Source: Paratinospora sagittata
Lineage: Eukaryota > Streptophyta > Magnoliopsida > Ranunculales > Menispermaceae
Assembly: GCA_035771175.1 (NCBI GenBank)
Contig: CM069604.1
Location: forward strand, 14,943,115 to 15,007,114
Direction of reading: 5' to 3'
Length of the DNA: 64,000 nucleotides
The translations under genes and the position numbers were made by a program. This document shows, piece after piece, positions 34,931-46,869 of this stretch (positions within the stretch are counted from its first letter, which is position 1; each line of letters opens with the position of its first letter). The notes beneath the pieces are model-generated. The model had not been told where the DNA came from and did no database searches. It worked only from the letters and a program-made list of their open reading frames with translations.

Positions 34931-35288
34931 GTCACACCCCGCAGGATGTGATGAGTACTCTACCCCTCAACCACACAGGTCTATTGGGAGCACTCCAGCC
35001 GTTACATACCACATAATATTGTCACACCCCAGTACACAGCACACCGCAGCGTCTAGTACCCCCGGGATCATTTGTCCATACTATTCACTCATGAATAGTA
35101 TAGGGCCTCCCCCAGATTCGAACTCACAACCTCATAAGGTTTGATTTCGCAATCTGAGTAGCCACTGAACCAATTGTGCTGTGTACTGAGGTGTGACAAT
35201 ATTATGTGGTATGTAACGACTGGAGTGCTCCCAATAGACCTGTGTGGTTGAGGGGTAGAGTACTCATCACATCCTGCGGGGTGTGACA
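34917..35288. repeat. Hairpin element C: two nested inverted repeats around a tRNA-like core
   Basis: Outer arms of about 91 bp (34930-35020 and 35198-35288) begin TGTCACACCCCGCAGG. Inner arms of about 23 bp (35021-35043 and 35175-35197) begin GTCACACCCCAGTACACAGC. The core between them is the tRNA-like segment on the minus strand (AGCCACTGAACCA, the reversed A-box side, near 35159). ATAAGGCCTTTTT stands outside the left arm. Its arms share no sequence with those of hairpins A or B beyond the terminal TGTCAC. Confidence 0.8.
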
Positions 35289-35293
35289 GATAA

Positions 35294-37404
35294 ACTTGTG
35301 TTTCTTGGTTTGTTTTTAGTAAAAGAAGAATTGAGGTGGACGAGGAAAAGGTTAAGGCAATCCAAGAGTGGCCAACGCCTACAGCAATCAGCCAAGTGAA
35401 GAGTTTCCACGGCTTAGCTAGCTTCTATAGACGGTTTGTGCGTGATTTTAGTAGCTTAGCCTCACCTCTTACTGTAGTCATCAAGAAAAATGTGCCGTTT
35501 AAGAAGGGAAATAACAAGAAAAGGCATTTAATCTGATCAAAGAAAAGTTAACTAATGCACCTTTGCTTGTTTTACCTAACTTTGCTAAAACTTTTGAAAT
35601 TGAGTGTGATGCTTCAGGTACAGGTATTGGAGCTGTTTTGATGTAAGAAGGCCGTCCAGTTTCTTATTTCAGTGAAAAGTTGAGTGGGGCAGCCCTAAAT
35701 TACCCTACTTATGATAAGGAGATGTACGCCTTGATAAGGGCTTTGAAAAATTGGCTGCACTATTTATGGCCAAAGGAATTCGTGATTCACACAGATCAGG
35801 AATCTTTGAAGCATTTGAAAGGACAACAAAGGTTGAACAGACGCCATGCAAAGTGGGTGGAACTCATTGAAACATTTCCTTATGTGATCAGATACAAGCT
35901 AGGTAAGAAAAATGTGGTGGCTGACGCATTGTCCCGAAGGTATGCTTTACTTTCCATTTTAGATACAAAATTGCTTGATTTTGAATACATTAAGGATTTG
36001 TATGCACAAGATTCTGATTTTGGTGAAGTGTTCAATGCATGTGAAAAAGTGGCCTTTGGTAAGTTTTATAGGCATGATGGATTTTTGTTTCGGGAAAATA
36101 AACTGTGTGTGCCTATGTGTTCTTTGCGTGAATTGTTTGTGAGAGAAGCTCATGGTGGTGGTTTGATGGGTCATTTTGGTGTAGCTAAGACATTAGGAAT
36201 TTTGCATGATCATTTTTTTTGGCCTCATATGAAATGTGATGTGGAAAGAATCTGTGCGAAGTGTATCACGTGTAAACAGGCCAAGTCTAAGTTGAAACCC
36301 CATGGTTTGTACACCCCTTTGCCAATACCTAGTAAACCTTGGACTGATATTTCTATGGATTTTGTTTTGGGATTACCTAGGACTAAGAGGGGGAGAGATT
36401 CAGTTTTTGTGGTGGTAGATAGATTTTCCAAGATGGCACACTTCGTTGCATGTCATAAAACTGATGATGCATCACATATAGCTGATTTGTTCTTCAAAGA
36501 AATTGTTAGGTTACATGGCATGCCTAGAACCATTGTTTCTGATAGGGATGCAAGGTTTTTGAGTTACTTTTGGAAGACTTTGTGGGGAAAGTTGGGAACC
36601 AAGTTATCATTTTCTACTACTTGTCATCCACAAACGGATGGTCAAACTGAAGTAGTGAATAAAACTTTGTCTTCTTTGTTACGTGATATCATTAAAAAGA
36701 ACTTGAAAACAGGTGAAGATTGTTTGCCACATGTTGAATTTGCTTATAATCGAAGTATTCATTCTGCAACTAAATTTTCACCATTTGAAATGGTTTATGG
36801 TTTTAACCCATTGTCACATTTGGATTTAACTTCTTTACCTTTGAGTGAACGTGTAAACTTAGATGGCAAAAAGAAGGCAGAATTTGTAAAGATGATTCAT
36901 GAAAAGGCACGACTGAACATTGACAGGAGGACTAAACAATATGTCCAACAAGCCAACAAGGGACGCAAGAAGGTAGTGTTTGAACCCAGAGATTGGGTTT
37001 GGTTGCACTTAAGGAATGACCGTTTTTCGGAGAAACGGCGTTCAAAACTCCTCCCTCGGGGTGACGGAGCATTTCAAATAGTAGAATGCATCAATGATAA
37101 TGCCTATAAGCTTGACTTACCAAGTGAGTATGGTGTTAGTGCAAGCTTTAATGTTGCTGATTTGTCTCCTTTTGATGTAGGTGATGATTTGAGGACAAAT
37201 CCTTCTCAAGAGGGGGAGAATGATGCAAACCAAGGAGCAAATAATGCAAACCAAGGAGCTGGACAAGTTGATCATACACTTTGGAATGGAGCTGAATATG
37301 GACAAGACCCATTGTCACTTCCAAGTGGTCCAATTACAAGACTTAGAGCCAAACATTCCAAGGAAGCGCTAAATGGGCTAATCCAAGAGAATTGGGCTGA
37401 TTAA
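35294..37404 (+). pseudogene. E2 Pol, 3' part: RT end, RNase H, integrase, tail encoded by the LTR
   Basis: After the insertion, [16 protein letters not shown] continues the RT connection, with a frameshift near 35510 and a stop near 35646. From ATG 35680 a 574-codon frame is open to 37404: RNase H residues ([20 protein letters not shown]), the integrase zinc region ([30 protein letters not shown]), the core with [20 protein letters not shown] and [13 protein letters not shown], and the C-terminus with [20 protein letters not shown]. The last 61 codons lie inside the 3' LTR and include [20 protein letters not shown]. This integrase part could still be translated if a start were supplied, but the element as a whole is dead. 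Confidence 0.9.
37208..37220 (+). other. Polypurine tract of E2 (inside the Pol frame)
   Basis: AGAGGGGGAGAA directly before the LTR start TGATGCAAACC. It is also coding, for the SQEGEN part of Pol. Confidence 0.9.
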
Positions 37405-37705
37405 AAAAAGACCAAGATGGGCTCAAATAATAATCAAGGCTTAGTCAATGTCATAAAAGCAATTGAACTTAGTCAAAGCACACAAAACTTGACCAACATC
37501 ATTAAACTTAGTCAAGCACACAAAATGTGACCAACATCATTGAACTTAATCAAGCACACAAAATGTGACTAGCATCATTGAACTTAGTCAAGCACACAAA
37601 ACGTGACCAACATCATTGGACTTGTTTATGTTAATGTTTGTGTTGTTTTAAATTTAGTTATGACTTTTCCTATTCTTGGAGGGTTGTTCCAAGTATATAT
37701 AGATA
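37221..37705 (+). repeat. 3' LTR of E2, truncated
   Basis: It starts TGATGCAAACCAAGGAGC and is collinear with the 5' LTR, including multiplied AGTCAAGCACACAAAA blocks (37460-37610), to AAGTATATATAGA. There the satellite resumes in mid-unit. Confidence 0.9.
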
Positions 37706-40700
37706 GTACTATCAACACTGATAGTGCACTAGGGCCTTCTGGAAAGTTTTGGCAAATTGCTGGATAGCCTTATTTTTGAAAAGCTAAAGAACCATTCCAT
37801 TAACTCAAATCATATTGATATAAGATTAAAAACTTTTAAATAATTCAAAACTCATTGAAGTTATGATTAAAACCTTTCGGAAAACATTTTTTCAAAATGA
37901 AATACTATATCGAAGTGATTTTGACGACTTTGCAATTTTCAGAGTTTTAGTGCTGAGATTGATCGAGAAGTTACCCTACACACCAAAGATAAAACTAATG
38001 CATTAGACATGAGATATGTCTTCAATCTTCGAGCTTGATCTTTGTAGACTTCGATAGCTATTGTTCGAGGTGTTGTTGATGATTAGTTGTAGTAGCTCTT
38101 AGAAAAAAAATACAGGTGATGTGTTCTTGTTTGATGTGTTCTCTTACCGAGAACACTTCATATACTTACAGTTTAAAACAATAGATAGCCTCTGGAAATC
38201 TCAGCACAAAAGGGATAAAATAAAGAACTTGCGAAATAATGAGGTTATCTGCAAAACAGTTTGCAATTTTGATTTGTTTCGAAGTTTGTTTGGGTAAATG
38301 CAAGAATCACGACTTTCTTCTATTTAAACACTCTTTGGAAAGCTCAGTCTAACTTGCAAAAATCGTGTGCGTTCTATCTTTGAAAATTTGAGCATGAGGG
38401 TTTTATAAAATTAGCAGTTGTAGGTTTAAAGAGCAAGAGAGTACATAATGATTTGAATTCAAAACGTTGTTTAATCTAAAGTTGATTTGGGCATGCGAGA
38501 CAATGGGAATCATCAAGGTGTTAGCAAAGAATATTTCAATTAAGATAACCTGGCAAAACTGTGTAAGGAATAGAAAAATCGAGCAAGCAGAAGTGTATAC
38601 ATTTTTCTCGTTAGAAATATCAGATTTTAGTCTAAGACGTGGATCGCGTGCTATTGGGTTGTGTATCATGTTCTCTATTGACAGATAGCAGGCTATAGCA
38701 GGTCGATATACACAAACCCGAGAGCTCGAGTTTTTTAGACTTTCCGATACCGTGTTGTCAAGGCCTATAGCGCGCTATTGCCCATTTTACTAAAAATGGA
38801 AAGATCACGGCAACAACTGTATAGCGAGTTATCAATGGGGATAACGCGCTATAGACAATTTTCCAGAAAGACAAATTTTTTATTGTAGAACCCCATCAGC
38901 GTGCTATCAACACTGATAGTGCGCCAGTACCCTCTGGAAAGTTTTGGCAAATTGCTGGATAGCCTTATTTTTGAAAAACTAAAGAACCATTCCATTAACT
39001 CAAAACATATTGATATAAGATTAAAAACTTTTAAATAATTCAAAACTCAATGAAATTATGATTAAAACCTTTCAAAAAACATTTTTTCGAAATGAAATAC
39101 TATATCGAAGTGATTTTGAAGAGTTTGCAATTTTCAGAGTTTTAGTGCTGAGATTGATCGAGAAGTTACCCTACACACCAAAGATAAAACTAATGCATTA
39201 GACATGAGATACGTTTTCAATCTTTGAGCTTGATCTTTGTAGACTTCGATAGCTATTGTTCGATGTGTTGTTGATGATTAGCTGTAGTAGCTCTTAGAAA
39301 AAAAATACAGGCGATGTGTTCTCTTACCGAGAACACTTCATATACTTACAGTTTAAAACAATAGATAGCCTCAGGAAATCTCAGCACAAAAAGGATAAAA
39401 TGAAGAACTTGTGAAATAATGAGGTTATCTGCAAGACAGTTTGTAATTTTGATTCGTTTTGAAGTTTGTTTGGCCAAATGCAAGAATCACGACTTTCTTC
39501 TATTTAAACACTCTTTGGAAAGCTCAGTCTAACTTGCAAAAATCGTGTGTGTTCTATCTTTGAAAATTAGAGCATGAGGGTTTTATAAAATTAGCAGTTG
39601 CAGGTTTAAAGAGCCAGAGAGTACATAATGATTTGAATTCAAAACGTTGTTTAATCTAAAGTTGATTTGGGCATGCGAGACAATGGGAATCATCAAGGTG
39701 TTAGCAAAGAATATTTCAATTAAGATAACCTGGAAAACTGTGTAAGGAATAGAAAAATCGAGCAAGCAGAAGTGTATACATTTTTCTCGTTAGAAATATC
39801 AGATTTTAGTCTAAGACGTGGATCGCGTGCTATTGGGTTGTGTATCATGTTCTCTATTGACAGATAGCAGGCTATAGCAGGTCGATATACACAACCCCGA
39901 GAGCTCGAGTTTTTTAGACTTTCTGATAGCGTGCATTCAAGGCCTATGGCGCGCTATTTCCCATTTTACTAAAAATGGAAAGATCACGGCAACAGCTTTA
40001 TAGCGAGTTATCAAATGAGGATAACGCGCTATAGACAATTTTCCAGAAAAACAAATGTTTTATTATAGAACCCTATCAACGTGCTATCAACACTGATAGT
40101 GCGCTAGTGCCTTCTGGAAAGTTTTGGTAAATTACTGGATAGCCTTATTTTTGAAAAACTAAAGAACCATTCCATTAACTCATAACATATTGATATAAGA
40201 TTAAAAACTTTTAAATAATTCAAAACTCATTGAAATTATGATTAAAACCTTTTGGAAAACATTTTTTCAAAATGAAATACTATATCGAAGTGATTTCGAA
40301 AATTTGCAATTTTCAGAGTTTTAGTGCTGAGATTGATCGAGAAGTTACCCTACACACCATAGATAAAACTAATGCATTAGACATGAGATATATCTTCAAT
40401 CTTCGAGCTTGATCTTTGTAGACTTCGATAGCTATAGTTCGATGTGTTGTTGATGATTAGTTGTAGTAGCTCTTAGAAAAAAATACAGGTGATGTGTTCT
40501 TGTTTGATGTGTTTTCGTACCGAGAACACTTCATATACTTACACCTTAAAAAAATAGATAGCCTCTGGAAATCTCAGCACAAATGGGATAAAATGAAGAA
40601 CTTGCGAAATAATGAGGTTATCTGCAAGACAGTTTGCAATTTTGATTCGTTTCGAAGTTAGTTTGGGCAAATGCAAGAATCACGACTTTCTTCTATTTAA

Positions 40701-43052
40701 ACACTCTTTGGAAAGCTCAGTCTAACTTGCAAAAATCGTGTGTTTTATCTTTGAAAATTAGAGCATGAGGGTTTTGTAAAATTAGCAGTTGTAGGTTTAA
40801 AGAGCAAGAGAGTACATAATGATTTGAATTCAAAACGTTGTTTAATCTAAAGTTGATTTGGGCGTGCGAGACAATGGGAATCATCAAGGTGTTAGCAGAG
40901 AATATTTCAATTAAGATAACCTGACAAAACTGTGTAAGGAATAGAAAAATCGAGGAAGCAGAAGTGTCCACATTTTACTAGTTAGAAATATTAGATTTTA
41001 GTGTAAGACGTGGCTTGCGTGCTATTGGGCTGTGTATCATGTTCTCTATTGACAGATAGCAGGCTATAGCAGGTCGATATACACAAACCCGAGAGCTCGA
41101 GTTTTTTAGACTTTCCGATAGCGTGTTATCAAGGCCTATAACGAGCTATTGCCTATTTTATTAAAAATGGAAAGATCACGACAACAGCTCTATAATGAGT
41201 TATCAAAGGGAAGGAGATAGCACGCTATAGACAATTTTTCAAAAAATAAATGTTTTATTATCGAACCCTATCAACGTGCTATCAACACTGATAGTGCGCA
41301 CTAGCCTTCTGGAAAATTTTGGCAAATTGTTGGATCGCCTTATTTTTGAAAACTTAATATTTTGACACTCAAGAACCATTCCATTGACTCAAAACACTTT
41401 GATATAAGATTAAAAACTTTTAAATAATTCAAAACTCATTGAAATTATGATTAAAACCTTTTGGAAAATTTTTTTCCAAATGAAAAACTATATCGAAGTG
41501 ATTTTGAAGAGTTTGCAATTTTCAGAGTTTTAGTGCTGAGATTGATCGAGAGGTTACCCTACACACCAAAGATAAAACTAATGCATTAGAAATGAGATAT
41601 GTCTTCGTTTTTCGAGATTGACCTTTGTAGACTTGGATAGCTATTGTTTGATGTGTTGTTGTTGATTAGTTGTAGTAGCTCTTAGAAAAAAAATATAGAT
41701 GATGTGTTCTTGTTTGATGTGTCCTCTTGCCAAGAACACTTCATATACTTAGAGTTTAAAACAATAAATAGCCTCTGGAAATCTCAACACAAAAGGGATA
41801 AAATGAAGAACTTGCGTAATAATGAGGTTATCTGCAAGACAGTTTGCAATTTTGATTCAGTTCGAAGGTTGTTTGGGCAAATGCAAGAATCACGACTTTC
41901 TTCTATTTAAACACTCTTTGGAAAGCTCAGTCAAACTTGCAAAAATCGTGTGTGTACTATCTTTGAAAATCAGAGAATAAGGGTTTTATAAAATTAGCAG
42001 TTGTATGTTAAAGAGCAAGAGAGTACAAAATGATTTGAATTCAAAACCTTGTTTAATCTAAAGTTGATTTGTGCGTGCGAGACAATGGGAATCATCAAGG
42101 TGTTTGTAGAGAATATGTCAATTAAGATAACCTGGCAAAACTGTGTAAGGAATAGAAAAATCGAGCGAGCAGAAGTGTCGGCATTTTTCTCGTTAGAAAT
42201 ATCAGATTTCAGTCTGAGACGTGGATCGCGTGCTATTGGATTGTGTATCATGTTCTCTATTGACAGATAGCAGGCTATAGCAGGTCGATATACACAAACC
42301 TGAGAGCTCGAGTTTTTAGACTTTCCGATAGCGTGTTATCAAAGAGGATAACGCGCTATAGACAATTTTCCAGAAAAATAAATGTTTTATTATAGAACCC
42401 TATCCGCGTGCTATCGACACTAATTGTGCGCTAGTGATTTCTGGAAAGTTATGGCAAATTGCTGGATAACCTTATTTTTGAAAAGCTAAAGAACCATTGC
42501 ATTAACTCAAAACATATTGATATAAGATTAAAAACTTTTAAATAATTCAAAACTCATTGAAATTATGATTAAAACCTTTCGGAAAACATTTTTTCAAAAT
42601 GAAATACTATATCGAAGTAATTTTGAAGACTTTGCAATTTTCAGAGTTTTAGAGCTGAGATTGATCGAGAAGTTACCCTACACACCAAAGATAAAACTAA
42701 TGCATTAGACATGAGATATGTCTTCAATCTTCGAGCTTGATCTTTGTAGACTTCGATAGCTATTGTTCGATGTGTTGTTGATGATTAGCTGTAGTAGCTC
42801 TTAGAAAAAAAAATACAGGTGATGTGTTCTTGTTTGATGTGTTTTCGTACCGAGAACACTTCATATACTTACACCTTCAAAAAATAGATAGCCTCTGGAA
42901 ATCTCAGCACAAATGGGATAAAATGAAGAACTTGCGAAATAATGAGGTTATCTGCCAGACAGTTTGCAATTTTGATTCGTTTCGAAGTTTGTTCGGGCAA
43001 ATGCAAGAATCCCGACTTTTTTTTATTTAAACACTCTTTAGAAAGGTCAGTC
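37706..43052. repeat. Satellite array 2: about 4.5 copies of the 1.2-kb repeat
   Basis: The same unit as array 1, with anchors at 38129, 39313 (shortened by 18 bases), 40502, 41712 and 42832. Spacings run from 1120 to 1210. Most monomers are of the short type (GCTAAAGAACC or ACTAAAGAACC); one, around 41300, is the long type. It ends at CAGTC, the left target duplication of the minus-strand CRM-like cluster. Confidence 0.95.
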
Positions 43053-44055
43053 TGATATGAAGTCCACCAACAATTGTGATGAAACCCGATAACAATGATG
43101 GATTAGAACCCCAAGATCATGTAGACAAGATTGGTTGAGCCTTGACCCGTCACCTAACCAGATGAAAACCAAGACTACGAAGCATTAAAAACGCCACACC
43201 AAGATTCAACAATCAAGGTGATAAGTTTGGTTTCTTGAACGCCACAAAATTATCTTGATAAGTTCAAAGAGTTCTTTTAAGAACAAAGAGGACACAAGTC
43301 CTCACAAGATTAACTTTATCTGAAAACATAATCTACCATTCTAATTCGAGCTACCACTCTATATATACTTGGAACAACCCTCCAAGAATAGAAAAAAACA
43401 TAACTAAATTTAAAGCAACACAAACATCAACATAAACAAGTCCCCACATTTTTAGGCCTCTTGGACTTCTAAAGAACAAGTCCCCACGTTTTTAGGCCTC
43501 TTGGAATTCTAAAAGACAAGTCCCCACGTTTTCAGGCCTCTTGGACTTCTAAAGGACAAGTCCCCACGTTTTTAGGCCTCTTGGACTTCTAAAGAACAAG
43601 TCCCCATGTTTTTAGGCCTCTTGGACTTCTAAAGAACAAGTCCCCACGTTTTTAGGCCTCTTGGACTTCTAAAGGTAACCAAAATAGCTAATTGACTAAG
43701 TTCAATGTATTTAAAACATAACCAGCCAGGATCAAGTTTATTCCCCTATTTAATATCCTTGAAACTCAACAAATTCATGCCCTTTGAAGGTCAGTCCATG
43801 CTGGCACATTTTGTGTGCTAATTAGCTTCTTCAATTACTTTGATGACATGGACTAAGTGTTGATTATTATTTGAGCCCATCTTGGTCTTTTTAGAATTAG
43901 CCCAATTCTCTTGGATTAGCCCATTTAGCGCTTCCTTGAAACGTTTGGCTCTAAGTCTTGTAATTGGACCACTTGGAAGTGACAAAGGGTCTTGTGCATA
44001 TTTAGCTCCATTCCCAAGTGTATGATCAACTTGTCCAGCTCCTTGGTTTGCGTCA
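43053..44055 (-). repeat. 3' LTR of E3
   Basis: On the minus strand it runs from TGACGCAAACC to CTTCATATCA, just after the polypurine tract (44056-44070). It has six units of the 40-bp minisatellite at 43436-43678. Its first 240 bases encode the end of E3 Pol. Confidence 0.9.
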
Positions 44056-46806
44056 TTCTCCCCCTCTTGAGAAGGATTTGTCCTCAAATCATCATCTACA
44101 TCAAAAGGAGACAAATCAGCAACATTAAAGCTTGCACTGACACCATACTCACCTGGTAAGTCAAGCTTGTAGGCATTATCATTGATGCGTTCCACTATTT
44201 AAAATGATCCGTCACCCCGAGGTAGGAGTTTTGAACGTCGTTTCTCCGGAAAATGGTCCTTCCTTAAGTGCAACCAAACCCAATCTCCGTGTTCAGACAG
44301 TACCTTCTTGCGTCCCTTGTTGGCTTGTTGGACATATTGTTTAGTTTTCCTTTCAATGTTCAGCCGTGCCTTTTCATGAATCATCTTTACAAATTCTGCC
44401 TTTTTTTTTGCCATCTAAGTTTACACGTTCACTCAAAGGTAAAGAAGTTAAATCCAAAGGTGACAATGGGTTAAAACCATAAACCATTTCAAATGGTGAA
44501 AATTTAGTTGTAGAATGAATACTTCTATTATAAGCAAATTCAACATGTGGCAAACAATCTTCCCATGTTTTCAAGTTCTTTTTAATGATAGCACGTAACA
44601 AAGAAGAAAAAGTTCTATTTACTACTTCAGTTTGAGCATCCGTTTGTGGATGAAAAGTAGTAGAAAACAATAACTTGGTTCCTAACTTTCCCCACAAAGT
44701 CTTCCAAAAGTAACTCAAAAACCTTGCATCCCTATCAGAAACAATGGTCCTAGGCATGCCATGTAACCTAACAATTTCTTTGAAGAAAAAATCAGCTATA
44801 TGTGATGCATCATCAGTTTTATGACATGCAATGAAGTGTGCCATCTTGGAAAATCTATCTACCACCACAAAAACTGAATCTCTCCCCCTCTTAGTCCTAG
44901 GTAATCCCAAAATAAAATCCATAGAAATATCAGTCCAAGGTTCACTAGGTATTGGCAAAGGGGTGTACAAACCATGGGGTTTCAACTTAGACTTGGCCTG
45001 TTTACACGTGATACACTTCTCACAGATTCTTTCCACATCACGTTTCATATGAGGCCAAAAAAAATGATCATGCAAAATTCCTAATGTCTTAGCTACACCA
45101 AAATGACCCATCAAACCACCACCATGAGCTTCTCTCACAAACAATTCACGCAAAGAACACATAGGCACACACAGTTTATTTTCCCGAAACAAAAATCCAT
45201 CATGCCTATAAAACTTACCAAACGCCACTTTTTCACATGCATTGAACACTTCACCAAAATCAGAATCTTGTGCATACAAATCCTTAATGTATTCAAAACC
45301 AAGCAATTTTGTATCTAAAATGGAAAGTAAAGCATACCTTCGGGACAATGCGTCAGCCACCACATTTTCCTTACCTTGCTTGTATCTGATCACATAAGGG
45401 AATGTTTCAATGAATTCCACCCACTCGGCATGGCGTCTGTTCAACCTTTGCTGTCCTTTCAAATGCTTCAAAGATTCATGATCTGTGTGAATCACGAATT
45501 CCTTTGGCCATAGATAGTGCTGCCAATTTTTCAAAGCCCTTATCAAGGCGTACATCTCCTTATCATAAGTAGGGTAATTTAGGGCTGCCCCACTCAACTT
45601 TTCACTAAAATAAGCAACTGGATGGCCTTCTTGCATCAAAAAAGCTCCAATACCTATACCTGAAGCATCACACTCAATTTCAAAAGTTTTAGCAAAGTTA
45701 GGTAAAACAAGCAAAGGTGCATTAGTTAACTTTTCTTTGATCAGATTAAATGCCTTTTCTTGTTCTTTCCCCCACTTAAACGGTACAAATTTCTTGATGA
45801 CTTCAGTAAGAGGTGAGGCTAAGCTACTAAAATCACGCACAAATCGTCTATAGAAGCTAGCTAAGCCGTGGAAACTCCTCACTTGGCTGATTGCTGTAGG
45901 CGTTGGCCACTCTTGGATTGCCTTAACCTTTTCCTCGTCCACCTCAATTCCTCTCTTACTAACAACAAAACCAAGAAACACAAGTGTATCCGTGCAAAAG
46001 GTGCACTTCTTGAGATTAGCAAACAACTTTTTTTTCCTTAGAATTTCCAAAATAGATTTCAAATGCATTACATGTTCTTCCAAGTTTTTGCTATAAATTA
46101 GGATATCATCAAAATACACAACGACAAATCTGCCAATAAATGCACGCAAAACATGGTTCATTAAACGCATAAATGTGCTCGGAGCATTAGTTAAACCGAA
46201 AGGCATCATTAACCACTCATACAAACCATATTTAGTCTTAATAGCAGTTTTCCATTCATCACCTTCCTTCATCCTAATCTGATGATATCCACTCTTAAGA
46301 TCAATTTTTGTAAAGACACAAGAACCATGCAATTCATCCAGCATATCGTCTAATCTAGGAATGGGATGACGATACTTTACCGTTATGTTGTTGATGGCTC
46401 GGCAGTCAACACACATCCTCCATGTTCCATCCTTCTTAGGAACTAACAGCACCGGAACTGCACAAGGACTCATGCTTTCACGCACATACCCCTTCTCCAA
46501 TAATTCACCTACTTGCCTTTGGAGTTCCTTGGTCTCCTCGGGATTACTCCTATAAGCAGGTCGGTTTGGAATTGATGCACCTGGTATGAAATCAATTTGA
46601 TGTTCAATCCCTCGGATTGGAGGTAATCCATAAGGTACTTCTTCGGGAAGGACATCTTCAAACTCCAGCAAAAGAGAAATAATAACGCTCGGCAAAGCAC
46701 CGACAAGATCCTTAGTACATAAAAGAGCCTCCTTGTACATGAGTACAATAAGGGGCTGGTGTGATAATAATGCTCTCTTGATCTCACTTTTTTTTTTGCA
46801 ATGCAA
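43818..46806 (-). pseudogene. E3 Pol: RT, RNase H, integrase, nearly intact
   Basis: An 810-codon frame (46806 to 44374) holds RT (about residues 60-290, YFDD at 231-234), RNase H (D380, E417, D442, D485) and integrase. The integrase zinc region has H561, H568, C595 and C598. The core triad is D630, D691 and E727, with 35 residues between the last two. A shift in a run of T (A on the coding strand) near 44402-44410 moves the end into another frame (44414-44199). One stop follows near 44199, then the last part runs to TAA at 43818-43820, about 79 codons of it inside the LTR. Only one shift and one stop make this the best preserved Pol in the window. [11 protein letters not shown] has Ala where Gly is usual. 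Its Gag is deleted, so mobility would need help from another copy. Confidence 0.9.
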
Positions 46807-46869
46807 TTGAATTTTTCCTCTCTTGCTCTCACTATGGCTGAAATCCCCTCTATTTCTTTTTCTCTCTGA

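Larger units (their letters stand above)
31144..35288. mobile_element. Composite insertion in E2 RT, with target duplication GATAA
   Basis: It starts TGTCACGCC, ends GGGTGTGACA and is flanked by GATAA (31139-31143 and 35289-35293). It carries a hairpin at each end. Inside, the left half is a minus-strand LTR with its primer site; the right half is plus-strand integrase remnant, polypurine tract and the first part of an LTR. The halves therefore point in opposite directions and cannot be one normal element. The clean target duplication shows that the whole unit, or an ancestor of it, was integrated once. Confidence 0.75.
27930..37705 (+). mobile_element. E2: CRM-like Ty3/gypsy retrotransposon, broken and carrying a composite insertion
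   Basis: 5' LTR 27930-28597, primer site 28600, leader, gag from 29109, fused remnant of protease, RT, then a 4.1-kb insertion (31144-35288), the rest of RT, RNase H, integrase, a polypurine tract and a truncated 3' LTR. The Gag core (MVFDCHNYSEIKKVKLAAIE and following) and Pol resemble plant CRM (centromeric retrotransposon) elements. The Pol reading frame runs into the 3' LTR, as reported for CRM elements. The zinc knuckle and protease are deleted. Both flanks are satellite, but about 0.4 kb of the target unit and the 3' LTR end are lost. Confidence 0.85.

Noticed and set aside
35680..37404. The 574-codon integrase frame as a domesticated gene
   Set aside because: It is simply the unbroken 3' part of E2 Pol, with a frameshift and stop just upstream and no sign of a separate promoter or intron.
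43436..43678. Regular 40-bp repeats that resemble a CRISPR array
   Set aside because: There are no unique spacers; the whole 40 bp repeats. It lies in a plant LTR and recurs in sister LTRs. It is a minisatellite.
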